Assembly (NCBI GenBank): GCA_013399015.1
Contig: VWZX01001928.1
Span: 213,431 to 277,430 of the forward strand
Direction of reading: 5' to 3'
DNA: 64,000 nt
Origin: Galbula dea
Lineage: Eukaryota; Chordata; Aves; Piciformes; Galbulidae
Positions 49,501-61,340 of the stretch are shown here, piece by piece. The notes beneath the pieces were generated by a model that saw only the letters and a list, made by a program, of their open reading frames with translations, searched no databases and was not told the DNA's origin. The translations under genes and the position numbers were made by a program. Every line of letters starts with the position of its first letter. The stretch's first letter is position 1.

Positions 49501-52500
49501 TCATCTGAACAATGTAGAAGAGAATAAACTTGTATCCACATGAAGTTAGCATGATTTGGCAGTCTGCCACTTATCCTCAGCTATATTGTTAGAAACCTTC
49601 TTGTACTGCTAAAGGTCAGTTCATCATTACAGGCTTGGGGAGGAGTGGCTGGAGAGCTCCCCAGCAGAGAAGGACCTGGGGATGTTGCTTGACAGCCAGC
49701 TGAACATGAGCCAGCAATGTGCCCAGGTGGCCCAGAAGGCCAGCAGCATCCTGGCTTGTATCAGGAATAGTGTGGCCAGCAGGAGCAGGGAGGTGATCTT
49801 GCCACTGGACTTGGCACTGGTGGAGCCACACCTTGAGTACTGTGTGCAGTTTTGGGCACCGCAGCATAGGAAGGACATTGAGGTACTGGAGAGGGTGCAG
49901 AGAAGGGCAACTAGGCTGATCAGGGGTCTGGAGAACAGGCCTTATGAAGAGAGGCTTAGGGAGCTGGGGTTGTTTAGCCTGGAGAAGAGGGGGCTGAGGG
50001 GACCTTATTGCTCTCTTCTTCTACTGATAACAGACCTAAAATGGGATTATGGTGATTCACAGTACTCCTGTTAAAAAATACTGATTCGTTTTTATCAAGT
50101 ATCCTGGTGATCTTAATTCATGCTTAATTCCTTCTTCTTCAGGTCTTACAGGTGTCAGATCAGCATATTTTTTTTTTTTGCAATAGGAGTGGAAATCACA
50201 AAATCCACAAAGGTGGACAGTGGGGCTTTGCAGAGAATGTCTAGATTTAGGTAGGAATTCAACATCTGAGGCTGATTTACAAAGCATTTCATGAGCATGC
50301 CACTGAGATCTCAAGAATCAGAGATAACTGAGACAAAGCAGTCAATTTTCACTCACCATGCTCATCGAGGAGTATGTTGTCAGGTTTGATGTCCCTGTAA
50401 AGTAAGGAAAGGAATGCATTACATTTTGTACCCAAAGAAAATCTGCAGTTCATATTTTTTCCCCATCTGGGTATGAAGGCCAAGTCACTTCAATTATTAC
50501 AGATCCAATGAAAACCATATATACATAAGAGTAAAATATTTTCATCTACACCTTTTTACTGCCCTGAGAAAACATGTGTATTAAAGAAGTTCTCTAGGTT
50601 TCTCTTTCATGTGGTATTTTTTTCATATGGTTAGCATTGACATGGATTTGGTTTTCAATATTATGTGCTTTATTCCTTAGAGCAGCATGAATATTTGTGA
50701 GATGGAATATTTACATCTAGAAGGTGCCTGATTGCTTCAGGGACTCCACCTTTGACAGATCCAAGAAATTATTTAATTGGAAACATTGGTGATCTACCTT
50801 TTCTGCCAGATCCTGCTAATCTGCCATGTTTACATGCATGATCACTCACATATTCTAAAGTCCTACTAGCTATCTTATGCTAAATGGTTATGTCTAGCAG
50901 CTCTCTAAATCCCCACTTGGCTGTCTGTAACAGGAGGTACTATTCTGGGGAAAGGAGTAGGGATAAGGGAAGATGGAGATTATGATGTGCTGAAGCATCA
51001 GCTCAACTTTGCTGTTCTTGACACCAGTGAACAACGTTGTTGTAATAAGCTGCACTTCCTGGATCATTTTCTGTTGCTAAGTTCATTCTGCTGTTAAGAG
51101 GGATAGAGGCTAGTGGCAGCTTTTCTCCATCATTGTTGAGCATTGTTGTTCCCACCCTCTTTCTCGGTCCAGTGTGATTGCTCAATGGTGCAAAATTGTT
51201 CTGGGGGATACTCATCTTTTCCTTTTGCCAGCCTGGGTCAGTCTCTGGTTTGGTTCACCCTGCAGCTTGGGGGTTGTGCTGCAGCACTGTCTTGTGGCAT
51301 TGCCTTTTCACTGGCAGCTTGTGCTTCATGTCATTTCGAAGCCATGTGCTTAGTGTGGCATTGCCAGAATGGGACATCCATCAGTCCACCTGGAGCAAAA
51401 TATTTGCTCCTTGGACTGAGTTTTTCACTTATCTCAAAAGACAAGGCACTGCAGACTGTCAAAATAAGCTGTCGAGTGAGTCTACAAATGAACTGTAAGC
51501 ACTTCTGCTTGTGTAGTTTCTTTAGCTAACAGATGACTTGATTCCTCCATTTCCTAGGAAATCCAATCCTGACTGAGATGCTTATTAATATATAATTAGA
51601 TTTTGCCAACATTTCTTCCCAATGTGCCCTTAAATGAAATAAAGAAAAAAAAAAAAGAAAAAAAGGAAATGTTGTGGAGGGAAAATGTATTGCACCAGAA
51701 CAATTTTTATTTATTTATTTTTAAAATTTTAGTTAGAGAATGACTTCTAAAGTAAACATCATACAGAAATAAAATAGTAATAACAATTACAAGAGGTAAA
51801 TTGCTCGCACGATATGACCTCAGTCAACACCCAAACTCCAAATCTTTGTTGACAAAAGAAGGAAGCTTACAGTTTAGTATTCTGAATTCCACACTTTCTA
51901 GCCCTCCTATGATTCTATGATTCTTCCTGAGAATCATATGAAGTTGTTAAATACACCAAGATTATGTTTTCAATTTGTGTAGCAGCAGCTGGGAAAACAT
52001 AGGAATAAGAAATTACTTTGAATCATTCCCTGCACATTTGTAAATAATATAGGAAGTGTATGTATCTGTTTAAGGAAAAGGATGTCACTGTGAATTACTA
52101 TCTGGAATGGAAATTTGAAATTATACTGATATTTCAGTTTGAAATACTCTTAGCTCTTCTGAATGTTTTACAGGCTACCTATAATTGCTTGTTTCAATAG
52201 TACTTCTAGTTATAAGTGTACTCTAAGGGGAAATCTCTCCTAGACCTATGTCACCCACAAACCTCCAGATTCTGACTTCTCTTTCCTAACCCCTGTAGCC
52301 ACTTGTCATATTATTTCTCATAGAAGAACAACTTCTTTCCCTGATTTCATATGGATAAGTTTATGAGTTACAACTGAACAGTAGGATTAAATATCTTTGC
52401 TCATACTATAAAACTTTCTTTGGTTGACTTGCCTTGAGAAATTCTCTATACGTGTAAATGTGATGTTATATCTAATATCTCAGTTGGTGAGTCAGTTTTG

Positions 52501-55500
52501 GAAGAGCTACTGTTCAGCTGGTATCAAATGTATTTGCCAGTAACAAAATGATCTTTGTGTTTGGATAACTGGTTTTCTGATAAGAGTTGGAATTCTGATT
52601 TCATGTTGAATAGTCTTTGTGGTTGATTCATGACTTGAAAATACAGCAATGACTTTCAGTGGAAATGAACATGTCATAGTTTTGACCATTGAATTAACAA
52701 ACACTGGCTATCTTCACAAAATTTTGCAAGGATAATCTGACTCTGCATTTCTCACATGGATAAAAAGTTTGTGAGTCACACCCAAGTATATTAGGGGTGT
52801 TCTGTGGCTTCCTAAAATCAGTGATTCTTTCAACATCACTTCAAACTGTTTTGTCCAGGTTAAGAAAATAAACATTAAGAATTGGAATTGTATAATCATT
52901 AGTACTTCACTGAGAATAAAACAGATCAAAAGGAGAAATTCAGTTTTATGAGCTACTGCCATATATATAACTTTACCTGAGTAGAAAGCAATAGGACAAG
53001 GGAGAATGGCTTCCAACTGAAAGAAGGAAGATTTAGATTAGATCTTAGGAAAAAATTCTTTGTCCAGAGGGTGGTTAGTCACGGGAACAGGTTGCCCAAA
53101 GAGGTTGTGGATGCCCCATACCTGGCAGTGTCCAAGGCCAGGCTGCATGTGGCCCTGGGGACCTTGGTCTAGTGAGTGGCATCCCTGCCCATGGCAGAGG
53201 GGTTGGAACTAGATGATCTTTAAGATCCTGTCCAATCTGGGCCATTCTATGAATTCTACGAATACATGGAGGAAAACCATAAATGTAGCTCAACTCACAT
53301 TCACTGCATATGTCAGTCAGAGTCTTGTGAACTCCCTGGAAAAGCTCACACTGATTATATAGGACTTAGATTAAAGTATCTACAGTTTTAATTACTGCTT
53401 CCATCACTGTTTCTTTCTGGTGTTACTAAGCAGGGTAGAAGCAGATTTCTGAATTAAGTTGTGCAGTTTTCATCCTTGGAGGTTTTCAAGACCTGACTGG
53501 ATAAACCCCACGCAACGTGGTCTGACCTGAAGGCTGACCCTGCTTTGGACAGAACATTAAACTAGAGGCCTCAGGAGGTCCCTTCCAGTCTGAATTAGTC
53601 TGTGAGTCTATGGAAAATAATGTGTCCAAGTCCAAAGTGCATCGTTCTTATTCACTCTTCTTTTTGTTATAAGGAAATTCATGAAAGATTGAAGAGAGCT
53701 GGGAGAAGACTGTATATGTGGAATTCAGTGAGTCTTTGCTATAGTCCATTGCAGTTGGAAAGCTAGTCAGAACTTCTACATGTTAAAATCTGACATGGGG
53801 CTTGAATGTTCATGAAGAAAATAGTATGAATAAATAGCCTATCTTCAGCATGAAAGAGTTTAAAATTGAAATACAGTTCAGCACTGGATAGGCAAAACAC
53901 ACTATTAATTACATGAAGTGGTAAAAGAATGAAAATTATTTCACCAGAAGAGGACTCTCAGAAATCTCAGTAAGAGTGAGCAAAACTAGGTGACAATATT
54001 GCCATTGCCAGACAAAATGAAGAATAGACACAAATTATATATATATATATATACATCAGAAGGGGATAATCTGAATTAGTCATTGGGATTAATGATCATA
54101 AACAATCTTTCAGAAATCACACTTCTGTGTCCCTTATGTAGGTCAAATAGTCATAGAAAAGACTGAAAAATATGTGATGATGCCAGTGGTCTAAATCTGG
54201 AAATCTAGAACAATCTCCAAAAAAGTTTCATGTTTACTGCTACAAATGAGGAACCAGGACACCGTAATTTTAGGTCTCTATTGATATCAACTGGACTTGA
54301 AACACTGATCTAAAAAAGAAAGGTGTGTGGTAAGTGCACTCAAACCTGAATTGCTCAGTTTTCTCAAGAAAAAATATAATGGCTGGTTCACTGGCTACCA
54401 CTTCACATTCATAAAAACTAATTCTAACTAGGTTACAGAAAAAAATTGAAAAGTGTTATGCTGTAATTTAACAAAGGTTGTTCCTTTGGGTTATCTGATT
54501 TCATAGCATCTGAAAGAAAACAGTCAAGAAAAATCTGGGGAAAGCTGAATAAAGTAATTCCTTGAGAGTAAGGAAAAAAAGATTTTTTAGTTAACAGAAA
54601 AGACCTATAAGGTGCAATGTGGCAGACATACCAAATGATAAATATAATCTAGATAATGAATAGAACTTTTCTGTTTGCTTTTGGAACATTAAAGCAAGGT
54701 TTGTATTTCATAAAACTGAAGCAAACTAAACAAACAAGTTTTTATTTATACAACTGTGATTTAAACTCAAGCTAATTACTACAAGACCTAATTGTGTAAA
54801 AATGCTTCAGAGGCTTAAAAAAATATTTAGCCATTGATGTCAACAACAGAACTCCCAGCTAGAGTTCCTCCAGCTAAGATTAATCTAATTGGTTTAGGAA
54901 AACACTTCTACAGCAAGTACAACTGCTGACTTCCTTTCACCTTTTTGAAAGACATCAATAATAATGCCAAGTAGAAGATCTGTTATTTTCCTTAAACCTG
55001 TGAGCATTGAAAAGTTAACACTGCCCAGGTGCTGGAGCGAGTTCAGAGAAGGGCCACGAGAATGATCAGAGGACTGGAGCACCTCTCCTACGAGGACACA
55101 CTGAGAGTTGGCGCTGTTCAGTCTGCAGAAGGGGAGGCTCTGAGGAGACCTTATTTTGGCCTTCCAGTATCTCAAGGGGGTCTACAAGAAAGCTGGGGAG
55201 GGACTTCTTAGGAGGTCAGGTGGTTATAGAACCAGCAAAATGGATGTAAGTTAGAGGAGGCTAGATTTTTATTAGATATTAGGAGGAAGTTCTTCACTAT
55301 GAGGGTGGTGAGACAGTAGAACAGGTTGCCCAGAGAGGTTGTGGAAACCTCATCCCTGGAAGCTTTTAAAACAAGGCTGGATGGGGCTCTGGGCAACCTG
55401 ATCTAGTGGAAGGTGTCCTTGCCAGGCAGGGGGTTTGGAACTAGATGATCTTTAAGGTCCCTTCCAACTCTGACAATTCTATGGTTCTATGATTCTAACT

Positions 55501-58500
55501 TACCTCGCTTCCTCACTTAAGTGACATATTGCTTAAGAAAACAAACAGACTGGTGCTTGACATCTTTTTGACACGAATACTATGTCTGCCAGCTGTAAGG
55601 GAGTAAAAATAACAGATTGTTGTAATCTAAGAAGTGCAAAAAGGATGCAGCGTCTATCACTGTTCCAATTAATCACTACTATTTCTGTTATTTCCCTCCC
55701 TAACATTCATGCAGATTCTGCTAGTAAAAAAATTATTCTTTTTTCTGTGCCTTTGGTTTTGTGACATTTCCCTGATGTTGTTGTGTGAAGTTGTTGTACT
55801 GGACATTTTTATCTTCAGGATATTGAGGCACCGGAGAACTAAAAATAAATTAAAACCCCCCAGGGTTCTCTTGAGTGTTGTATGGAGCATTTGAAGACGA
55901 TAGTAAAAAAAATACATCATAGTATGAGATTAGAACAAAAAAAAGGGTAGTATGAGAAAGATGTGGGGCTAGTGAATAGCTGAGGGCAAAAAGAAAACAT
56001 TTATAAAAAACCTTTTCATAAGCAAATTCCCCCCTGGTGTAACAGCAAAGACTTTTGAGAGATTTTGAATAAGCAGAACCATATAATCAGATATGTGATA
56101 AAATTCCTTTGCTCTGCCAAAAGAAAGCAACATGTCCCTCGAATGAAATTCACTCACCTGTGAATGATGTGGTACCTCTGCAAATAATCCAAGGAAAGCG
56201 CCAGCTCACAAATGTACAGCTTGACAGTTCCTTCATTAAAGTGAACGTTCTGTTGCAAATGGTAACGCAGATCACCTCCAAGTAAGAGATCGACCACCAT
56301 GAACATGTCTTCTTCATCTTGAAAGGAATACCTGGAAGAAAGAGTTACAGCTGAGACCTCAGGGTTGGTGACACAGCTACAGGAAAGAATACTTATTATT
56401 TGATTATAATTTAGTAATTGGAGTCTTAACGTCTTTTTGTCTCACAATAAATATGTGATCAGTACTGAAGTATCTTGTAGATCATGTTAAACTATGACTG
56501 TTTCTGCACAATGTGTAGTTATACAGTGGAAATCTTTGCCACCTTTCGATGAAACAAAATTTTGTGAATCCAAAAGAAATTAGACAAATGCATGAAAGAA
56601 AAATCCATAGGCTCTGAAGCACAGAGATACCATATCTTTGTTGAAGAAACCCCCAGGGAACAAGTTGCTGGAACTTTGGAAATTGTACTGGGAATGTTCT
56701 GTATTACAGTCACAGTGTTTATATATTTTTCTTTAAGTCTCCAAGAGGATATTAGGTTAGCTTAAGTATGATAATTCATGTCAAATGTAGAGCATATATA
56801 TTTATATGACCCATATATATTTATGAGATATATATATAAATAAAAACGAATGGCATGGAGGTTGAACTAGATGATCTTTTGAGGTCCCTTCCAACTCCTA
56901 ATATTCTGTGATTCTGTGATTAGGTCTTTTTTTAATTTAAATTGGGATCAAATGTTTTGCTGTGTTTTGGTGTGAGTGGTATTATACCAAAGGTGTGTTC
57001 ACTCATTACTCAAGCGAGAACATAATTTGGGTTTTAATTCATGAAAGATGTTAAGCTGGCAAGAAACTTTTCACCTATACAGGTCAAGAGTGAGCTACAG
57101 GATGGGCAAAAAACTGTAGGTTAGGTTTTGACCTCTAGTAGAACAGCTAAAACTCACAAAGCAGAGGCTCTGCTTGCACTGTGACCATCTGCAGCCAATC
57201 AAGCTATTCATGGACTGAACAGTTTTCATATCATAATATTTATGTCTCCTTTTTTTTTTTTTTAAATTATATAGGTCATATTTAGATAAAGGAGGGTGTC
57301 AGCACCCCATTACTACTATCATTACATAAAAGCCAGCAAATACTTTAAGTTGGTGGTGTAGTTGAAGCCAGTTATTACTTGACCAATTTTTCCTCACGCT
57401 CATATGTGACTAAGGCATTCAGCTGCTAACACAGGGAAGACCAGAGAATTCCATGTGACAAAAAGATGCTTTTCTGCTGTTCCAAGTCAGACAGTTTTAA
57501 AAAGTAATTGAGATTTGAATTTTCTCTGAATGTTCCATAACCTTAAAATAAATATTTAGTCCAGGTATTGTCAGAAGTAAATTATGAAGTGGGACAGAAC
57601 ACATTTCCACACACTGCTGTAGTAATCTTCAGAGAAACTAAACCAGAAATGAAAAGGTGGGTGAGGTGTTTAAACATTCCAATGCAAAATGGCACCTTTC
57701 AAATATTTATGAAAAATAAAACCTTCTGCAAAACCTAGACACTTCTTTAAAAAGAAGTCACCAAAATCTTGTTACACTTTTAAGCTTTACAGCCTTCCAT
57801 TGCCTGAACAGATTCAGAAACAAGGAAAAAAACCCCAAAAGATCCTTGATAGAATTTAAAGGTTTGCTTACCACAGATTGACTAGGAAGGGATGCTCCAG
57901 GCCTTGCATTATCTGTAGCTCCCGAAAAACATTTCGAACTTCATCTCTCTCAATACACTTCTGTTTATTCATGTATTTCATGGCATACATTTTCTTGGTG
58001 TCTCTCTTCTGTACAATGCACACCTAATTAGCAGCAAAGGAAAAGGAAGATTTTGACACCTACAGAAAGGATATTCAGTTCTGATTATGAACACAAAAGA
58101 GGTTTTTATGATATTTCAGTAATGCAGATCTGGATACTACAGCCTAGGAACACCTTCAGAAAGTCTATATCCAAGATATGCAGGATTCTTTGTAATAGAT
58201 TGTAATTAATAAATTTACAAAAGAACACCCCACTCATTCTTAAGAAGAAATGGGGACTGTGAAAAGCAGCATAACTTTCAGAAGTTACATGATAAAGCTG
58301 TGAGGAATATACTCCAGTTGCTATTTCATTACTCACAGAAATTACTGCCTCCTGTCTAGGAAAGTGCACAATCATTGTCCTTATTCCTTCAAGGGAATAC
58401 ATGCACCTTGATTACTGCATCCTAAACACAGCCTGAGTTCACAAAGCTCAATATTTCATCTAAATATCAGAGTTATGCTCCCTTAATAACTGCTGAAAAG

Positions 58501-61340
58501 AAAAAAAGATTTTGTACAGAGATTCACCATAACATTTTGGACGTCATGAGAAACCATTACAATGATTTAGTCTCTGGCAGTAAATTTATTTGTTTTAGCT
58601 TTATTTTCTTTTTTTAACAAAGGTCAAATAATTTTGGAAATACAGGAAGAAAATCTTAGTCAAAAGAATCCTATGTAAGGCCTGAGTTGTTTTTCATCAT
58701 AGTAGTTTTCTTTGTGAGTGAAGCTGGAGAACATTACCAACTCCACATCCAAGAAGCATCATTTTAAATATGATTTCTGGAAATGCAGAAGTATAAGATT
58801 GTTCTGTGTCTCATCTCCAAAGCTGATGTAAATCTCATCTTCTTAATAGCTCTACATACACACATAAAGCAAAAGTGTCTTCAACAGACTTTTGCTCTGC
58901 AGGGATTTTCTTGTTAATTTATAAGATTTTTTTAACTGACACTCCAAGTATGTCTTGACAGCCAAGAGAATATTAGTTGAAAATATTATTTTGGTTCAAC
59001 ATTCATATTACTGCTACAGCCATAGGCTCCAATGAGAATTTTTAATCATCAGGATGTATACAGGCTATGTACTGGAAGTGTCTGGCTTAGATATTACACT
59101 TTTGTAGTGTCTAAATTCAAGCATATTCTGGATTCGCTTGGAGTGGCCATTGTTATTTTATACATATACTTGAGTACATACATCCACACATAGACACTTC
59201 TACATCATACACACATAAAATTAGTGCTCAAAGATCAGGTTACAAAAATAAAAACTCTGGGTTTCAGTTGTATTTTAAGGAAATTGTGTACCCCAAATTC
59301 AGAAAATATCTGGAGAAACTAAAAACTTCCCACAGCTGCAACTGTGCAAGACTTTAACAAGGTGTCATCTGGATTCTGGACCTGATGATGAACCACCAGT
59401 GCCAGGCTAAGGACCTGAGAGAGACCTACTGTGTGGCTACATATTTTTTAAACATAGAGAAAAGGCTCCAGAAGAGTTGGAAGGGACAGAATGATGCTGC
59501 TGAAGCAGCCAGCCCGATGGAAGTGGTAAGGTGCTGAGGATCACCTTGAGCTCTGTGCACAAGAGCAAGCTGAGCTGTGTGGAGTGTCTGCCATAGCAGA
59601 TACCTCCAGTAGCAATATCCTGCAGAGGCCCAAGGTTGCTGTAGCAACCACAGCAATTTAAGAAATATTGACAGAATGTAATTGTACCAACAGCAATAAA
59701 ATAAAAAAAGTAGAACATGTCTTAAAATTCTCAGGAAACAAGAAAAGCCACAAAGCAGCCATAAAGGAAGAAGGCTGTTTAAGGAATGCATGGTACTGAA
59801 CACAGTGTTAGATGTTACAGAATGCTAGAACATAATAGACCCCAAACAGTAAACAGCAAGTCAATAGAGATTACAGGTCCTGCACCATTTGTTGATGTTT
59901 TCTGCTTCCTGGTACTTCCAGAAGGACAGTAATAGGAAAAGTTGCCAGCAATGAGGCTTCTAAATGACCAGTAAGTGCAAGACTGACTCACAGAGAAAGA
60001 CACTTGAAATGGTGACTGATTTACGATATTGTGCTTTTGGCTGTGGTATAATAGGTTATTTTAAAATGGTTTTCTTTCTTTGTCTGTGGAAGGAAAAACA
60101 TGATAATGGTCAGAAGGTTGTGTTCATTTGGAAAAAATGAGCCTGTTATTCCAAGGACTCTTGTGTTGCATCTGACAGCTGCAAAATAAGGATTTAAGTT
60201 TAGAGGGGACTTATGCAAGAGTCCTTTCTTGCATTAAGCATGCTCTCTCAGGCTTCTGAAATTCTGTTCACACCCAAGCATATCCTGAAAGCAGGTTCAC
60301 AAGAACACTGCAGCCATATGAACCTGTAACCTGTGCCATTTTGCACTAACAGCATATTTTCCTGTTGACCTCAAAGAGGGTTTCTCTTGGAAAATGTTGA
60401 ACTGAATAAGGATGCCATGAAGGACCATGGTGTTCTGCAAGAAGCATTTGAGGCCTTTGTAAAATGAAAGTAATTTTTCTGCATGCAAGACCAATAGCCA
60501 GCCAAACCCTGTGTTTGTGGTTAATACTTAACTACACAGGTAGCTGACAAACACTCAGTTGGCATATACTTAAGAATTATTTAAATCAAGATCAAGATAT
60601 CTATTGCTTGATCAATTACTGAAGTTACATTTCACCTCCAAATGTATTCCTGTGAGTAACTCTTTCTAATATTTTTATAACATGATTTTCTCTGACTGCA
60701 TGGCCTTGTATTTACCCATAGTGAAATTGTCATAAAACCTTGTCATAATCTTTATTATAGGAAAGAAAGATCATCTATTCATGTGCAAATAAACCATAAA
60801 TTTTCCAATTTCAACAAGAGCTTATTGAATTGAATGAACATTTACTGAATATTCGTAATTACAGTGTATGTCAGTTTATACAGTCCCAGGTGTATTGAAT
60901 CCATGTAAAGTGCCTTAAAGATACTACAATCATTTTAAAGACATGAGTAAGAGATTTAAGAACAAAATCGTTCCAGTACACTGTAAAAAAGCATTCTCCT
61001 CATACTTTTTTTGTTTGTTTTTGTTATGGGGACTGATTTCTAAATTTAGCTAACTGAGAAGACAATTATTATAAACATTTATACTCAATTTTAGTGAATG
61101 GCTTCTAATAGAAATCATTTAATGAATAGTCAGAGTCAGTTCATATTGATAATCAGATGTCTTTAACAGGGAAAAGGACAAAAAAATCTATGTTTTTTTA
61201 TTGTGGTCTAATCCAGTCACACCAAAGAGATACAAAGGAATTCTCTATTTGAACTTTAACTGTTAAAAATAAATTGAAACTTACCTTTCCAAAACTCCCT
61301 TTCCCAATAGCCCGCAATATTTGAAAGTGGTCAAAGTTTA
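34455..61340 (-). CDS. STK32B: STK32B (YANK2) serine/threonine kinase, exons 2-12
   Basis: Exons in coding order: 61340-61285, 58023-57872, 56331-56158, 50394-50357, 46191-46102, 43402-43299, 42296-42180, 41066-40941, 40087-39956, 39174-39110, 34593-34455. They total 1193 bases with continuous phases. With a 52-base first coding exon the protein would be 414 residues, the human STK32B length, and I number on that basis. Seen: glycine loop GKGSFGK (about 30-36), ATP lysine AMK (K52), alpha-C Glu (E71), HRDIKPDN (D146, N151), DFN (164-166) instead of DFG, APE, DWWSLG, then a basic C-tail ending CTRGCSS. Known: YANK kinases are AGC-related and little studied; the human N-terminus begins MGG, a myristoylation-type start, and lies outside this window. 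The C-tail distinguishes 32B from 32A and 32C. Substrates are unknown. Confidence 0.96.
34594..39109 (-). other. STK32B last intron
   Basis: About 4.5 kb. A-runs at about 35025-35039 and T-runs near 35380. No CR1 and no exon recognised. Confidence 0.7.
39110..39174 (-). CDS. STK32B: STK32B exon 11
   Basis: 65 bases, 21 codons plus 2 bases (348-368): NIHLQQCLETIRKEFIIFNR, matching human NGHLQHCLETVREEFIIFNR. Acceptor TTTTTAAAG, donor GAA|GTAAGT. Found by homology. Confidence 0.94.
39956..40087 (-). CDS. STK32B: STK32B exon 10
   Basis: 132 bases, 44 codons (304-347): [20 protein letters not shown], a basic stretch HKKKKRLAKNKS, and ending ESCPL. AGC-like C-tail. Acceptor TGTACCAG, donor TTG|GTAAGC. 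Confidence 0.96.
40941..41066 (-). CDS. STK32B: STK32B exon 9
   Basis: 126 bases, 42 codons (262-303). LLTKDPECRLSSLADIQ holds the last kinase-domain Arg, followed by NWDAV..PGFVPN at the start of the C-terminal extension. Phase 0 at both ends. Confidence 0.96.
42180..42296 (-). CDS. STK32B: STK32B exon 8
   Basis: 117 bases, 39 codons (223-261): RPYEIHSATPIDEILNMF, then VHYSSAWCKGMIALLKK. C-lobe helices. Phase 0 at both ends. Confidence 0.96.
43299..43402 (-). CDS. STK32B: STK32B exon 7
   Basis: 104 bases, the split Ala188 and then residues 189-222. APE motif, GYSYPVDWWSLGITAYELL and ending RGW. The donor directly follows TGG. Acceptor TGTTTTAG. Confidence 0.96.
43969..43998 (+). other. Potential G-quadruplex tract
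   Basis: Runs of 9, 4, 3 and 4 G separated by AAA, AGAAA and TA. The G-rich strand is the STK32B template strand. Confidence 0.65.
44421..44985 (-). repeat. CR1 LINE with internal gap at an N
   Basis: The 3' part (44421-44692) and an upstream ORF2 part (44694-44985; minus reading FNKAKCRVLHLGKTNPMYEY) are fused at N44693. Between them about 110-120 codons of ORF2 are missing compared with full CR1. Confidence 0.93.
44992..45195 (+). mobile_element. Possible LTR or promoter-like element
   Basis: Starts TGTTAAGCAATAATTAGCCA exactly where the CR1 stops. Two CCAAT motifs (45010, 45051), a TATA-like CATAAAAAAGG at about 45084, then GT-rich sequence. This resembles a U3-R-U5 layout. No matching duplication found and the right end is unknown. 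Confidence 0.3.
45945..45976. repeat. TA/CA microsatellite
   Basis: TATATATATATATATCTATATATACACACA. Confidence 0.85.
46102..46191 (-). CDS. STK32B: STK32B exon 6, DFN motif
   Basis: 90 bases, residues 159-187: HVHITDFNVATIVKG, then SSMAGTKPYM. The metal-binding motif is DFN, where most kinases have DFG. This is also so in human STK32B, so it is a family trait and not a mutation. Includes the activation segment. Confidence 0.96.
46192..50356 (-). other. STK32B intron
   Basis: About 4.2 kb; one CR1 (49624-50022). No other element recognised. Confidence 0.7.
49624..50022 (+). repeat. CR1 LINE internal fragment, ORF2 C-terminal region
   Basis: Plus frame 49682-50074: DSQLNMSQQCAQVAQKASSI, SREVILPLDLALV, HLEYCVQFWAPQHRKDIEVL. 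Open across 130 residues but lacks both ends; the 3' UTR and tail are missing. Confidence 0.93.
50357..50394 (-). CDS. STK32B: STK32B exon 5, 38-base microexon with catalytic loop
   Basis: 38 bases coding (R)DIKPDNILLDEH(G). It holds the catalytic Asp146 and metal-binding Asn151. Acceptor TTTACAG, donor ATG|GTGAGT. It is too short for ORF finding and is placed by phase and homology. Skipping it would shift the frame. Confidence 0.95.
53010..53262 (+). repeat. CR1 LINE 3' end
   Basis: AGATTTAGATTAGATCTTAG..GGTTGCCCAAAGAGGTTGTG..GGTTGGAACTAGATGATCTT, with tail ATTCTATGAATTCTACG. Confidence 0.92.
53476..53616 (+). repeat. CR1 LINE 3' end, older subfamily
   Basis: TTGGAGGTTTTCAAGACCTG..TGACCTGAAG..GAGGTCCCTTCCAGTCTGAA. 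Diverged tail GTGAGTCTATGG. Confidence 0.8.
54035..54053. repeat. TA microsatellite
   Basis: TTATATATATATATATATAC. Confidence 0.85.
55026..55497 (+). repeat. CR1 LINE 3' part
   Basis: Begins in ORF2 (LERVQRRATRMIRGLEHLSY) and passes frameshifts into the 3' UTR and tail ATTCTATGGTTCTATGATTC. Same subfamily as the minus copy at 29047. Confidence 0.94.
56158..56331 (-). CDS. STK32B: STK32B exon 4
   Basis: 174 bases, Trp87 (split) to the split Arg145. It encodes the hinge MVVDLLLGGDLRYHL and helix E up to RYHIIH, the start of the catalytic loop. Acceptor CTTCCAG, donor CAG|GTGAGT. Confidence 0.96.
56790..56848. repeat. AT-rich simple sequence
   Basis: Repeated ATATATTTAT and TATATATA units, partly self-complementary. 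Confidence 0.75.
56852..56922 (+). repeat. CR1 LINE 3' tail
   Basis: GGAGGTTGAACTAGATGATC..GAGGTCCCTTCCAACTCCTA and ATTCTGTGATTCTGTG only: a very short 5'-truncated copy. Confidence 0.88.
57872..58023 (-). CDS. STK32B: STK32B exon 3
   Basis: 152 bases, residues 37-86 plus 2 bases. It carries the ATP-binding lysine in KMYAMKYMNKQK and the alpha-C helix glutamate in RNVFRELQ, then LEHPFLVNL. Almost identical to human STK32B. Confidence 0.96.
58024..61284 (-). other. STK32B intron
   Basis: About 3.3 kb, no CR1 found and no gene recognised. The long minus frame at 59426-59803 has no family features. Confidence 0.65.
61285..61340 (-). CDS. STK32B: STK32B exon 2
   Basis: 56 bases, 2 bases completing Val18 and then 18 codons: NFDHFQILRAIGKGSFGK, including the glycine-rich ATP loop. 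Acceptor TTTTACAG, donor AAG|GTAAGT on the minus strand. The preceding exon is not found up to 64000. Confidence 0.95.

Larger units (their letters stand above)
50395..56157 (-). other. STK32B intron
   Basis: About 5.8 kb with three CR1 pieces, all antisense to the gene. 51642-51668 is A-rich. Remains of a CR1 tail (CCTATGATTCTATGATTC) at about 51907. Confidence 0.7.
56332..57871 (-). other. STK32B intron
   Basis: Holds an AT-rich palindrome-like stretch (56790-56848) next to a short CR1 tail; otherwise nothing recognised. Confidence 0.7.

Noticed and set aside
59426..59803. 125-residue minus-strand frame
   Set aside because: Leu/Cys-rich from a low-complexity region; no homology or splice phase to STK32B.
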